Positions 16,691-25,166 of a DNA stretch of 50,847 nucleotides are shown piece by piece. Within the stretch, counting starts at the first letter, position 1, and each line of letters starts with the position of its first letter. A model generated the notes under the pieces. That model was not told where the DNA came from. It made no database searches and saw only the letters and a list, made by a program, of their open reading frames with translations. This DNA comes from Holophagaceae bacterium. Its GTDB lineage: Bacteria; Acidobacteriota; Holophagae; Holophagales; Holophagaceae. Position numbers and translations under genes: made by a program. The DNA is taken from assembly GCA_025353305.1 (NCBI GenBank), contig JANXQX010000272.1:1-50847 (forward strand), read 5' to 3'.

Positions 16691-17332
16691 ATGAATCCTT
16701 ACGAAAATGATTCGGAATGGCTTTACTGGGTGAAGGCCCGCTGGCCCCTGGTGCTGGGCGCCCTGCTCGTGGTGGGCTGGGGTTGCTCGAACTGGAATTC
16801 TCGCACTGTGAGCCATCCCGCGGGCGTTCTGGCAGCCGAGGAGCCCTTGCAGGAGAACCTTGCGAAAGGTCCGGCATGGACCGCCAAGGACCACCGATTC
16901 CAGGCGCTGGCCAATTTCCATATCCGTGCCCGGGTGCTTTCCACCGAACGGTACCGCTTTGACCGCGCCGCGGAAATATCGCCTATCGATTTCGCGATGG
17001 GCTGGGGCCCCATGTCCGATTCCGCGGTGCTCGGAAAGCTGAGCGTCAGCCAGAGCGATCGCTGGTTCCACTGGAACGCGAGCACGTTGCCTTTGCCCAT
17101 GGATGTGATCACCTCCCACGCGGCCAACATGCACATGATCCCCGCCACCAAAATTGTGGAAAGGGGTTTGCTGAGCGTCCGGGAAGGCCAGATCGCGACG
17201 CTGGACGGCTATCTGGTCCACGTGGATGGAAAAGACGGCTGGAAATGGCAGAGTTCCATGACCCGCGATGATTCCGGCGATGGCGCCTGCGAAGTGATCT
17301 GGGTGGAAAAAGTCATGGCGAGTGATCACTGA
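16691..17332 (+). CDS. Conserved hypothetical protein with one N-terminal membrane segment
   Basis: About 213 aa. A short charged N-terminus is followed by one membrane segment (about residues 17-33, ending near GWGCSNW) and a soluble C-terminal domain. Distinctive motifs are DFAMGWGPMSD, SQSDRWFHW and HAANMHMIPA. I recall this motif set from uncharacterised proteins in other bacteria but know no function. The His/Met-rich HAANMHM segment could bind metal or haem, which is speculation. ATG 16691 is preceded by a weak AGG; a TTG at 16685 is in frame. It is divergent from the SPFH gene. Confidence 0.72.
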   Translation: MNPYENDSEWLYWVKARWPLVLGALLVVGWGCSNWNSRTVSHPAGVLAAEEPLQENLAKGPAWTAKDHRFQALANFHIRARVLSTERYRFDRAAEISPIDFAMGWGPMSDSAVLGKLSVSQSDRWFHWNASTLPLPMDVITSHAANMHMIPATKIVERGLLSVREGQIATLDGYLVHVDGKDGWKWQSSMTRDDSGDGACEVIWVEKVMASDH

Positions 17333-17339
17333 TTTGCTG

Positions 17340-17408
17340 ATCTTCGATTGGAGGTCGCCTGATTGGTGGGCTCCCAATGGAAAATCGTCAATCGCCAATG
17401 GAAAATCG
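17340..17408. repeat. Heptamer-repeat element 5 (hypothetical/MFS spacer)
   Basis: Five exact-register 7-mers run from 17374 to 17408, alternating CCAATGG, AAAATCG and TCAATCG. The left part (about 17345-17370) has CGATTGG/GATTGGTGGG units that are partly complementary to them. It starts 8 bp after the stop of the preceding gene. Confidence 0.65.
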
Positions 17409-17429
17409 AGGTCGTCTACCATCGAAGGG

Positions 17430-18584
17430 ATGCCTCGCCCCTCACCCAAGTCCCTTGCTCTGTTTGTGGTTGGCTTGGCATTTTTCACGGATATGTTTCT
17501 CTACTACCTGCTGGTGCCGCTGCTGCCGATCTACGCGCGGGAGTTGCATCTGGGGCAGATGCGCATCGGCTTTCTGTTTGGCAGTTACGCCATCGCCCTG
17601 GTGGCGGTGACACTTCCGCTGGGGAGCCTGGCGGATCGCGTGGGGCGGCGCAGGCCCATGCTCATCGGACTGTTGGCACTGGGCGCGACCACGCTGCTTT
17701 TTTTATTCGCCAGGAACTATTGGCTGCTGGTGCTGGCGCGGGGGCTCCAGGGCGCCGCAGGCGCCGCCACCTGGATTCCCGGGATGGCCTTGCTGGCGGA
17801 TCACTTTCCCCGAGAACAACGAGGGAAAGCCATGGGCACCGCCTTCGCCTGCGCCAACCTGGGCGTGCTCACCGGGCCACCCATTTCCGGCTATCTAACC
17901 CAGGGATTCGGTGCCTCGGCGCCCTTCGTTCTGGGTATCGGATTGGTGGCGCTCGATGCCGCGGGGCGGGCTTTTCTGCTGGAGGAATCTCTGGCGGAGA
18001 AAAGCGAGCGCATCAGTCCCTTGGTGCTGGTGAAAAACCCAGTGATCCTTGTCTTCAGCGGTGCCCTGGCCTTGGGTTCAGCGCTGTGGGCGGTGCTGGA
18101 ATCCACGCTGCCTCTGCACTTCGACGCGGTGTTGCGTTTCGGACCCGGCCAGATCGGCCTCTGCTTCGCTGCCGCCGCGGCCACTCATACCCTCACATCG
18201 CCCTTGATGGGGCATCTTTCGGATCGCATCGGCCGCAAGAAAGTGCTCATCATGGGTTTGGCTTTGAGCATGGTGTTCATACCCTTGCCGGTGTTCTTCC
18301 GTCAAACGGTGTTTGTCATCGCCAGCATGATGGCGCTGGGCAGCATCGCGAGCCTGATCATGTCCCCATCGAGCCCCGCAGTGGCGGATGCGGTGGAGAA
18401 GACGGGAAGCACCAGTTATGCTTCGGCCTTCTCGATCCTGAATATCGCCTATGCCGTCGGCATGATGGTGGGCCCGCTGGTGGGCAGCGCCCTGGTGCAC
18501 GTGCTGGGACTCCAGGTGGCCCTGATCCTGGTGGGCCTGGGCTTCGGCAGCTTCATCCTGGTGACGAGGCGAGTCACGGCTTGA
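17430..18584 (+). CDS. MFS transporter (drug/efflux type)
   Basis: 384 aa with 12 hydrophobic segments. The first cytoplasmic loop carries the MFS signature GSLADRVGRRRPM and the second half repeats it as GHLSDRIGRKKVL. The motif-C-like LGVLTGPPISGYL in segment 5 is characteristic of drug:H+ antiporters. I start at ATG 17430, because the longer frame from 17322 runs through the repeat element. The substrate cannot be told from sequence. It is the first gene after the hypothetical at 16691 on the same strand and has no visible regulator. Confidence 0.85.
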   Translation: MPRPSPKSLALFVVGLAFFTDMFLYYLLVPLLPIYARELHLGQMRIGFLFGSYAIALVAVTLPLGSLADRVGRRRPMLIGLLALGATTLLFLFARNYWLLVLARGLQGAAGAATWIPGMALLADHFPREQRGKAMGTAFACANLGVLTGPPISGYLTQGFGASAPFVLGIGLVALDAAGRAFLLEESLAEKSERISPLVLVKNPVILVFSGALALGSALWAVLESTLPLHFDAVLRFGPGQIGLCFAAAAATHTLTSPLMGHLSDRIGRKKVLIMGLALSMVFIPLPVFFRQTVFVIASMMALGSIASLIMSPSSPAVADAVEKTGSTSYASAFSILNIAYAVGMMVGPLVGSALVHVLGLQVALILVGLGFGSFILVTRRVTA

Positions 18585-18675
18585 TTGACCTGCGCGCTTG
18601 AAAAAGGCCAGGTGATCGAACGAGGAGGCGGGCCGGTCCACGCCCGAAAGAGTAGATTGGAAGCTGGAGGCTCGC

Positions 18676-20079
18676 ATGGCTCGACGTGCAGGACTGATCT
18701 TTTGTTGCGCTGTTCTGTCGGCCCAGGTGCCGGGCGCAGGCTATCACGGCCTTCGCCTGCCCACTTCCTTCTTCGCGGGTAACCGCGAGCGAATGCTTCA
18801 GCAGTTGAAAAACATGGGGCCAGGCACGCTGGCGATCATCAAGTCCATGCCCGAGCAGCCACGCAATGGCGACGGCGAACAGGCCTACCGGCAGGATTCG
18901 GATTTCTACTACCTGACCGGAGTGGAGGAACCTGGAGCCGTGGCGTTGCTGTCTGCCGATGGCGACAAACCCTACACGCTATTGGTTCGGCCCCGGGATC
19001 CCAAGCGGGAGGCCTGGAACGGGCCGCGGCTGGGAGTCGAAGGTGCGCTGAAAAAGGGCGCGGACCAGGCTTTCGATTTTCCGAAAGGTGATGAAACTCT
19101 GATTGAGGCCATCAAGAAAGCCCAACGGATCGTGCTGATCTGCAATCTGGACCGCGAGTTCCGGACCAGGATTCTCGACGCTGTGCTGCCCCTCGGCACG
19201 GACAACGGCCATGGCCAGTTCCGGAAGTCGGTTGTGGACGGGCGCCACCTTGTCGCCGAGCTGCGGTCCATCAAACAGCCGGCTGAGATGGACATGATCC
19301 AGAAGGCCGTGGACGTCAGCATCGACGGCCATCTGGCCGCCATGCGGGCTTCCAGGACAGCCACCAACGAGGGCCAGGTGGCCGGGGCGTTCGAAGGCAC
19401 CGTACGTGGGCTCGGGGCTCGCTTTCTTGGCTACGACACCATCGCCGGCGCCGGGAATCAGAGCTGCATCCTGCACTATCCCATGAATGATGCGCCGCTT
19501 CAGACAGGGGAACTGCAGCTCATGGATGCAGCCGCCGAAGTAGGCTATTACACCGCCGATATCACCCGCACCTGGCCCGCGAACGGAAAATTCTCGATGG
19601 AACAGCGAGCGCTTTACGACCTGGTTTTCAAGGCCCAGGAGGCTGGCATCGCGGCCTGCGTGGTGGGCAGCCCCCATATCGCCGCCCATTACGCCACCTC
19701 CCGCGTCGTGAGTGATGGCCTGGTGGATCTGGGCATCCTGAAGGGCGACAAGGAAGAAATCTATAAGAAAGGCGACTGGAAGCGCTTCTTCATCCACGGC
19801 ACAGGCCACTGGTTGGGCCTGGATGTGCATGATGCCGGTGACTATGGGATGAAGGACCCGATCTATCGTTCGGGAGGGCAGCGGCTTCTGGAGGCCGGCA
19901 TGGTGCTGACAGTCGAGCCGGGCATCTACATTCCCAAGGGCTGTGAAGGGGTGGACCCCAAGTGGCAAGGCATCGGCATCCGCATCGAAGACGACATCCT
20001 GGTTATGAAGGAGGGGCCTAAAAATCTAAGCGCGCGCCTGCCCAGAAAGGCCGAAGATGTGGAGCGGGCGCTGAAATAG
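18676..20079 (+). CDS. Exported M24-family Xaa-Pro aminopeptidase
   Basis: 467 aa. A signal peptide is followed by an aminopeptidase-P N-terminal domain and the M24 pita-bread catalytic domain. The five dinuclear-metal ligands are visible: two Asp in LMDAAAEVGYYTADITRTW, His in HGTGHWLGLDVHD, Glu in LTVEPGIY and Glu in GIRIEDD. The family releases N-terminal residues before proline. Export to the periplasm fits a peptide-scavenging role rather than protein maturation. ATG 18676 has GGAGG a few nt upstream. Length is close to PepP (about 440 aa) plus the signal. Confidence 0.9.
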   Translation: MARRAGLIFCCAVLSAQVPGAGYHGLRLPTSFFAGNRERMLQQLKNMGPGTLAIIKSMPEQPRNGDGEQAYRQDSDFYYLTGVEEPGAVALLSADGDKPYTLLVRPRDPKREAWNGPRLGVEGALKKGADQAFDFPKGDETLIEAIKKAQRIVLICNLDREFRTRILDAVLPLGTDNGHGQFRKSVVDGRHLVAELRSIKQPAEMDMIQKAVDVSIDGHLAAMRASRTATNEGQVAGAFEGTVRGLGARFLGYDTIAGAGNQSCILHYPMNDAPLQTGELQLMDAAAEVGYYTADITRTWPANGKFSMEQRALYDLVFKAQEAGIAACVVGSPHIAAHYATSRVVSDGLVDLGILKGDKEEIYKKGDWKRFFIHGTGHWLGLDVHDAGDYGMKDPIYRSGGQRLLEAGMVLTVEPGIYIPKGCEGVDPKWQGIGIRIEDDILVMKEGPKNLSARLPRKAEDVERALK

Positions 20080-20083
20080 GCGC

Positions 20084-20188
20084 TGGGCTCTAGGTTTTGG
20101 GCGGTAGGCCATTTGTGCGGCGCCTTCGGCGCACCATTTCAGTGTGGCCACAGGCCACATCAGCCCACAGCCCAGAGCCCACAGCCAT
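20084..20188. repeat. Heptamer-repeat element 6, hairpin type, filling a convergent gene end
   Basis: Left arm 20084-20111: four 7-mers of the type TGGGCGG/TAGGCCA. Centre: a hairpin similar to that of element 3 (GCGCC...GGCGCAC, about 20118-20133). Right arm 20161-20188: four 7-mers of the type CAGCCCA in perfect register, complementary to the left arm. The element runs from 5 bp after one stop codon to the first base of the opposite gene's stop. Confidence 0.75.
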
Positions 20189-20739
20189 TAGTTTTCGGGC
20201 TCTTCCTTCTTTACGAGCTTCACCGGGGTTGGGACCCTGGGGAGGTTGGCGACGCCCTTCCAGACATAGCGGGTGCCTCGTTTCTGGCCCTGCTTGAAGA
20301 TGACGCCTTCGGCTTCAAGTTCAGCAAAGAAACGGCGAAGGGTGGCGGGGGCCCAATCGCAATCGGAGAGTTCCAACCCATCCTGGGCCTCGAAACTGGA
20401 GAGGGCGCCCCGGTCCTGGAGCAGGGCGACCAACCTTGATCTCAGCTCGTCCAGTTCCTGCCGGGAGCGGCGGACCTTGGTCTTGAAATCCTGCGTGGCG
20501 GCGGGTGGTCCGGGGACAAACCCGGTAGGAGGTTTGGCGATGTGTTCGACCACAAGGGGCGCGGCGGCTTCGTGGAGCAGGCCACCATCCAAATAGATAT
20601 CGGTATCTTCGGCCTTGAATAACACCACTACCGTGCTAGCTGGAAGACCCTCATTGTGGAGCGCCTCGATGATCCGGTCTCCGATACGTTGCTTCTGGAC
20701 CCTGGAAAGAGTTGAAGTGTGTATAACGACCATAGCCAT
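20188..20739 (-). CDS. Tautomerase-like N-terminal domain fused to a winged-helix-like domain (unknown function)
   Basis: 183 aa. Residues 1-60 (MAMVVIHTSTLSRVQKQRIG start, then IIEALHNEGLPASTVVVLF) look like a 4-oxalocrotonate-tautomerase beta-alpha-beta unit but lack the catalytic Pro after the initiator Met. A charged helical linker (KVRRSRQELDELRSRLVALL) leads to a small helical domain resembling a winged helix (WAPATLRRFFAELEAEGVI...GTRYVWKG). This suggests a DNA-binding or scaffold protein rather than an enzyme. ATG 20739 has GGAG 6 nt upstream; the longer frame to 20796 has none. It is divergent from the Fur-like gene. The domain assignments are by eye. Confidence 0.6.
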   Translation of the reverse strand: MAMVVIHTSTLSRVQKQRIGDRIIEALHNEGLPASTVVVLFKAEDTDIYLDGGLLHEAAAPLVVEHIAKPPTGFVPGPPAATQDFKTKVRRSRQELDELRSRLVALLQDRGALSSFEAQDGLELSDCDWAPATLRRFFAELEAEGVIFKQGQKRGTRYVWKGVANLPRVPTPVKLVKKEEPEN

Positions 20740-20864
20740 GGGCAACTCCAATTTGAGGGTGAGACCACAGTTTAAGTTCACTGATAAAAGGGTCAAGCGC
20801 CTTTCATGAAGAATCCGCTACGTTGTCCGTCGTCCGCCCCCTAAACTGATTCCCGGGAGTCCAA

Positions 20865-21377
20865 ATGGCCAGAACCCAGCCTTCTCGAAAACATGCCTAC
20901 CCGGAAGAACAGGCTCGCTTCGAAGCCTTCCTCCGAAGCCGGGACCTCAAATACACCGGCGAACGCAAGGCCTTGCTGGACGCGGTCTTTGCATCCAAGC
21001 ACCACTTCGATGCCGATAGTCTTCATCTGGCCTTGAGGCAGAAGGGCAATGAGATTTCAAGGGCCACGGTCTACAGGACATTGGATCTGCTCGTGCAATG
21101 CGGCCTAGTCCGCAAGCAGAGCCTTGGTGACCAGCACGCCCACTACGAGGCCGTGCATGGTGACGAACATCATGATCATCTTATTTGTCTGAATTGTGAC
21201 ACGATCATCGAATTCTTCCGGCCCGACCTGGAAGCCATGCAGGAATCCATCTGCAAGGAATTCGAATTCAGGCCACTGCACCATAGCCTGCAGATTTTCG
21301 GGATCTGCCGCGCTTGCCAGGCCAAGGGGACCGAGGGGCTGGACATGGCCCAGCGGGTTAGCCAACTGCACTCGTGA
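20865..21377 (+). CDS. Fur-family metal-responsive repressor
   Basis: 170 aa. N-terminal winged helix with the Fur signature ISRATVYRTLDLLVQCGLV, then the regulatory HHDHLICLNC metal site and a second C-x-x-C (CRAC) that builds the structural zinc site. The N-terminal ~20 residues are a basic extension. Whether it senses Fe, Zn or peroxide (Fur, Zur, PerR) cannot be told. Its nearest possible target in the window is feoAB at 46.8 kb, where I could not find a convincing Fur box. It is followed after 51 bp by adenosine deaminase on the same strand. Confidence 0.9.
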   Translation: MARTQPSRKHAYPEEQARFEAFLRSRDLKYTGERKALLDAVFASKHHFDADSLHLALRQKGNEISRATVYRTLDLLVQCGLVRKQSLGDQHAHYEAVHGDEHHDHLICLNCDTIIEFFRPDLEAMQESICKEFEFRPLHHSLQIFGICRACQAKGTEGLDMAQRVSQLHS

Positions 21378-21428
21378 GGTAAACCACACCGCATTTGTCT
21401 TGCGAGCCTCCCGGCGCTAGCCTGGACC

Positions 21429-22496
21429 ATGCCGAAACTCACGTATCAAGACATCGAACGCCTGCCCAAAACCGATCTTCACGTTCATCTGGACGGCTCG
21501 CTCCGCATTCCGACCATCCTGGAATTGGCGGAAGAACAGAAGGTGAAGCTGCCCGCGGACAGCGTGGACAAGCTGCGGCCTTTCGTGGAAGTCGGCGAGG
21601 ACTGCAAGTCCCTGGTCGAATACCTGAAGGCCTTCGATGTCACGCTGTCGGTGATGCAGACCTACGATTCCCTGGTCCGCACCGCCTTTGAGTTGGCGGA
21701 AGATGCAGCCAAGGAGAATGTCCGCTACATGGAGGTGCGCTACGCGCCGATCCTGCATCAGCAAAGGGGCCTGACCCTGCATACCATCGTCCAGGCAGTG
21801 CTAGAAGGGTTGAAACTCGCCAGTAAGAAATACGGCATCCGCACCGGCGTGATCATCTGCGGCATCCGGCATATCAGCCCCGAGATGGGCAACAAGATGG
21901 CGGACCTGACGGTGGCCTTCAAGAACAAGGGTGTGGTGGGTTTTGATCTGGCGGGCGCCGAGGAAAACTTCCCGGCGAAGAAATTCAAGGATGCCTTCGG
22001 GCGGGTGCTGTCCAACAACATCAACTGCACGCTGCACGCAGGCGAGGCCTACGGCCCCGAAAGCATCCACCAGGCCATCCATCTGTGCGGCGCCCATCGC
22101 ATCGGCCACGGCGTGCGGCTCATCGAGGATGGCGACCTGATGAATTACGTCAACGACCACCGCATTCCGCTGGAATGCTGCCCCCTGTCCAATGTGCAGA
22201 CGAAAGCGGTGAAGCGGATGGCGGACCACCCCATCCGGCTGTTCTACGATCTGGGGCTGCGCGTGACCGTGAACACCGACAACCGGCTGATGACCAACAC
22301 CACCGTGAGCAAGGAATTCCTGACCATCCACGAGCAGCTGGGGTTCAGTCTGGAAGAGATCAAGGAACTGATCATCATGGGCTTCAAGAGCGCCTTCCTG
22401 CCCTACGCCATCAAGCGCGCCATGCTGGGCGAAGTGGTGGAGGAGCTGAAGAATTTCAAGCCGAAGAGCCTGGAGAGCAAGCGCGAGCATCTCTAG
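21429..22496 (+). CDS. add: Adenosine deaminase
   Basis: 355 aa metal-dependent hydrolase that converts adenosine to inosine in purine salvage. Zinc ligands and catalytic residues appear in order: LHVHLDGS (residues 17-24), TLHAGE, HRIGHG and NTDNRL near the C-terminus. The NTDN form is common in one bacterial ADA branch, where other members have SDDP. Length is normal. Related 6-aminodeoxyfutalosine deaminases share the fold, so the precise substrate should be regarded as likely rather than certain. No operon partner besides the preceding Fur gene. Confidence 0.9.
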   Translation: MPKLTYQDIERLPKTDLHVHLDGSLRIPTILELAEEQKVKLPADSVDKLRPFVEVGEDCKSLVEYLKAFDVTLSVMQTYDSLVRTAFELAEDAAKENVRYMEVRYAPILHQQRGLTLHTIVQAVLEGLKLASKKYGIRTGVIICGIRHISPEMGNKMADLTVAFKNKGVVGFDLAGAEENFPAKKFKDAFGRVLSNNINCTLHAGEAYGPESIHQAIHLCGAHRIGHGVRLIEDGDLMNYVNDHRIPLECCPLSNVQTKAVKRMADHPIRLFYDLGLRVTVNTDNRLMTNTTVSKEFLTIHEQLGFSLEEIKELIIMGFKSAFLPYAIKRAMLGEVVEELKNFKPKSLESKREHL

Positions 22497-22505
22497 GGAT
22501 TGGTT

Positions 22506-22582
22506 GTGGGCGGTAGGCTGTGGGCTTTAGGCCATTGTCGACGGGCAATGGGCCGTGAGCTTGGAGCTGTGAGTGGTGGAGT
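22506..22582. repeat. Heptamer-repeat element 7 (after add)
   Basis: Four 7-mers of the type GTGGGCT/GTAGGCT (22506-22533) begin 10 bp after the add stop. Next comes a small hairpin with arms CCATTG and CAATGG (about 22533-22550). Four more same-strand 7-mers of the type GTGAGCT (22555-22582) follow. The two halves are in the same orientation rather than complementary. Confidence 0.65.
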
Positions 22583-22590
22583 TTGGTTTT

Positions 22591-22636
22591 CTTGGCGTTC
22601 TTCTCGGTATCGGCTCTGCCGATACACGAGGCCAAG
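22591..22636. other. Long imperfect hairpin
   Basis: Nested inverted repeats: CTTGGC (22591-22596) with GCCAAG (22631-22636), CTCG (22603-22606) with CGAG (22627-22630), and a perfect 8-bp core GTATCGGC (22607-22614) with GCCGATAC (22618-22625) around a TCT loop. The 18-bp total stem with one asymmetric internal loop could be a small structured RNA, a terminator or a protein site. A T-run at about 22652-22657 follows 15 nt later. Confidence 0.45.
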
Positions 22637-22847
22637 GGAAATCTGGTGGTGATTTTTTAATCTTTTGAATGCAAATCGGTCTGAACTGCTGTGGAAACGC
22701 CCTCGCCATGCTCCTGCGATCAAAGTGAGGAGCGGTTAGGCCGCTGAAGCCGTATCCGTCCGTTTCGCGCCGCCACCGTCCGGTTCGTTCCCGGGGTTGG
22801 GGAATGGGGTCCCTTGACGATGAATCATGGGGCTTCACGGAGGCCCC

Positions 22848-24056
22848 ATGCCCGACCTTGAGCCACCCAATAGTTCAGATGCGAAATCAACCCGCCGACC
22901 CGACCTGGATTGGCTGCGGGTCGCCTGCATCCTGCTGCTGCACCTCTATCATTCGGCGCGGATGTTCAACGTGGACGACCCTTGGCACGTGAAGGCACCG
23001 GTCCTGTTGCCGATCCTGAACGGACCCATGGACATCCTCCACCTGCTGCGCATGCCTCTGCTCATGCTCATCGCTGGCACCGCTACGGCCTTTGCCCTGC
23101 GCAAGCGGAGCATCGGCACTTTCGCTGTGGACCGGGTGAAGCGGCTGCTCTGGCCATTGATCTTCGGCATGCTTGTGATCGTGCCGCCCCAGATCTGGGT
23201 TGAGCGGGTCTGGAAAGGGCAATACAGCGGCTCCTATCTCGCCTTCTGGCCCTCGGTGTTCCACGGCGTTCCCTACCCCAAGGGAAGCCTGAGCTGGCAC
23301 CACCTCTGGTTCGTGGCCTACCTTTTCGTGTTCTGCGTGGCGGCCCTTCCGCTCTTCGCCTGGTTCCGACGCAAGGGCGGGAAGGCATTCCTGGCCAAGT
23401 CCGAAGCCTTTCTGGCCCGGGGCGCCAACCATTGGTGGATGGCTGTTCCCATTCTCGTGGGCCGCTTCCTGCTGCGTGACCACCGCGAGACCAACGACCT
23501 CATCCATGATCCCAAGGCCTTGGTCTTCTTTGGCGGACTCTTCCTTGCGGGCCATCTCCTGGGGCGGATGCCGAGGCTGGAAGCGCGGCTGATGGAACTG
23601 CGCCAGTGGAACCTGCTCATCGCGTTAAGCCTGCTGGCGGCGTTGCTGCCTCCCGGCGAGTTCCCGTTCCCGTTGGAGCACGCGGCGATCTATGCCTTCA
23701 TCTGGGCTTCCCTCTGCGCCGCCCTGGGTTATGCGAAGGCGCGGGTCACGGTCCCCAAAGCCTGGCTGACCCGCGCCCAATCCCGCGCCTACCCGTTCTA
23801 CATCTTCCATCAGACCGTGATCGTGGCGCTGGGCTGGTGGATGCTGCGGCTGCAGCTCGGCCCGTGGACGTTCTTCGCATCGCTGACCGTTTTCTCATTC
23901 CTCCTGACCTGGGGCCTCTGCGAGTCGGTCGCCGCCATTTCCTGGCTGAGGCCTTGCCTGGGGATGGGGCCCAAACCAGCGAAGGCGCAGGACTGCAATT
24001 CCATGCGCCACACTGAAGGGCGGTTGGAGGCCATACTTTCGGACGAGGCACGTTGA
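22848..24056 (+). CDS. Acyltransferase-3 family membrane protein
   Basis: 402 aa integral membrane protein of the acyltransferase-3/OpgC-like family. The early RRPDLDWLRVACILLLHLYHS segment contains the conserved D-x-L-R pattern with a following His, and ten or so hydrophobic segments follow. Such enzymes O-acetylate or O-succinylate glucans, lipids or exopolysaccharide; the acceptor here is unknown. ATG 22848 is 4 nt after GGAGG (22839-22843). The stop codon directly abuts the ATG of the LytS-type kinase, so the three genes 22848-25911 look like one operon and the acyltransferase may be part of the response or of the sensing. Confidence 0.85.
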   Translation: MPDLEPPNSSDAKSTRRPDLDWLRVACILLLHLYHSARMFNVDDPWHVKAPVLLPILNGPMDILHLLRMPLLMLIAGTATAFALRKRSIGTFAVDRVKRLLWPLIFGMLVIVPPQIWVERVWKGQYSGSYLAFWPSVFHGVPYPKGSLSWHHLWFVAYLFVFCVAALPLFAWFRRKGGKAFLAKSEAFLARGANHWWMAVPILVGRFLLRDHRETNDLIHDPKALVFFGGLFLAGHLLGRMPRLEARLMELRQWNLLIALSLLAALLPPGEFPFPLEHAAIYAFIWASLCAALGYAKARVTVPKAWLTRAQSRAYPFYIFHQTVIVALGWWMLRLQLGPWTFFASLTVFSFLLTWGLCESVAAISWLRPCLGMGPKPAKAQDCNSMRHTEGRLEAILSDEAR

Positions 24057-25166
24057 ATGGATTTCTTCAAGAAGCAAAGCCCAGGTTGGCAGTGGCCGCG
24101 GGTCAAGTTCAGTTGGGCGATGCTGGCGGGGGCCTTCTTCTTCCTGAACGCGCTTCGTCTCGCGTTGACCGTGGCCCTGGAGCTCAAGGCTTCGGGTTCT
24201 CCGACTCCGTGGCAGAGGCCGTTGGTATGGGAGTTGACATCGGCAGTGGTGGTTTGGGCCATGCTCCCCCTTGCCCAAACCGCCGCCCTGAATGCACCTT
24301 GGAAGCGTGTGCCCTGGGGCAGGTTCATCACCATCCATGTTGGCGCAACGGCGGTGTTCTGGGTTGTCCACGTGGCGGGAATGTGGTCGTTGCGCACAGT
24401 GGTGTATCGCTTGGCGGGCTGGGGCGCTTACGACTATGGCGACATGGTTTTCCGGGCGCCCATGGAGGGTCTGAAGGACCTCATGACCTTCACGGCTCTC
24501 GCTGCGCTTTTTCACGCCTTGGACATCCGCCACCGCCGGCAGGCGCGGGACCTAGCTGCGGCGCGCCTGGAATCGGAGTTGCGGGAGGCGCGGCTCCAGG
24601 CCCTCTCGGCCCAACTGGATCCCCACTTCCTTTTCAACTCCCTCAATACCCTGAGCGCCGTGATGTATGAGGATCTGGGCAAAGCTGACCGGCTGTTCGG
24701 GGACCTGGGGCAGATGCTGCGGGATGGTCTCGAATCCGCCGGTGCTACCTGGACGATGGACCGGGAGATGGCCCACCTCGGCCATTATCTGGCCTTCGTC
24801 GAAGCGCGGTTCGGGGACCGGGTGCGTGTGGAATTGGATATCGCAGCAGGGATCGGGAATTTTTCCGTGCCCCGCTTCGCCCTTCAACGGCTTGTGGAGA
24901 ATGCATTGAAGCACAATGAATCCGCGGTGGGCAGGATCCTCTCCATCGCCGTAGAAGCCCGGCGGGCGGGCGACTTCGTGCGATTGTCGGTGTGCGATGA
25001 CGGTGCAGGGTTCCTGGACACTTCTGCTTCCGGCGTGGGACTTGAAAACCTGCGCCGCAGCCTAGATCTCCTTCATGGGGGCCGGGCCAGTCTGGATTCG
25101 CACAATCGGCACGCCGGTGGCGCGGAAGTGATTCTGCTCCTCCCGGCGGAGGCGAACCATGGCTGA
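24057..25166 (+). CDS. LytS-type sensor histidine kinase
   Basis: 369 aa. Four hydrophobic segments in the first ~160 residues, a helical linker, the His_kinase motif LDPHFLFNSLNT with the phospho-accepting His near residue 190, and an ATPase domain with VENALKHN and DDGAGF. It starts immediately after the acyltransferase stop and overlaps the response regulator gene by 8 bp. It belongs to the same family as the kinase at 4543, but the sensor region is different, so the two are not recent duplicates. Confidence 0.9.
   Translation: MDFFKKQSPGWQWPRVKFSWAMLAGAFFFLNALRLALTVALELKASGSPTPWQRPLVWELTSAVVVWAMLPLAQTAALNAPWKRVPWGRFITIHVGATAVFWVVHVAGMWSLRTVVYRLAGWGAYDYGDMVFRAPMEGLKDLMTFTALAALFHALDIRHRRQARDLAAARLESELREARLQALSAQLDPHFLFNSLNTLSAVMYEDLGKADRLFGDLGQMLRDGLESAGATWTMDREMAHLGHYLAFVEARFGDRVRVELDIAAGIGNFSVPRFALQRLVENALKHNESAVGRILSIAVEARRAGDFVRLSVCDDGAGFLDTSASGVGLENLRRSLDLLHGGRASLDSHNRHAGGAEVILLLPAEANHG

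Larger units (their letters stand above)
22497..22847. other. 350-bp spacer between add and the acyltransferase operon
   Basis: I see no convincing gene here. It contains heptamer element 7 (22506-22582), a long imperfect hairpin (22591-22636), an AT-rich patch (about 22645-22675) that could hold a promoter for the acyltransferase operon, and the ribosome-binding site GGAGG at 22839-22843. Confidence 0.6.
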
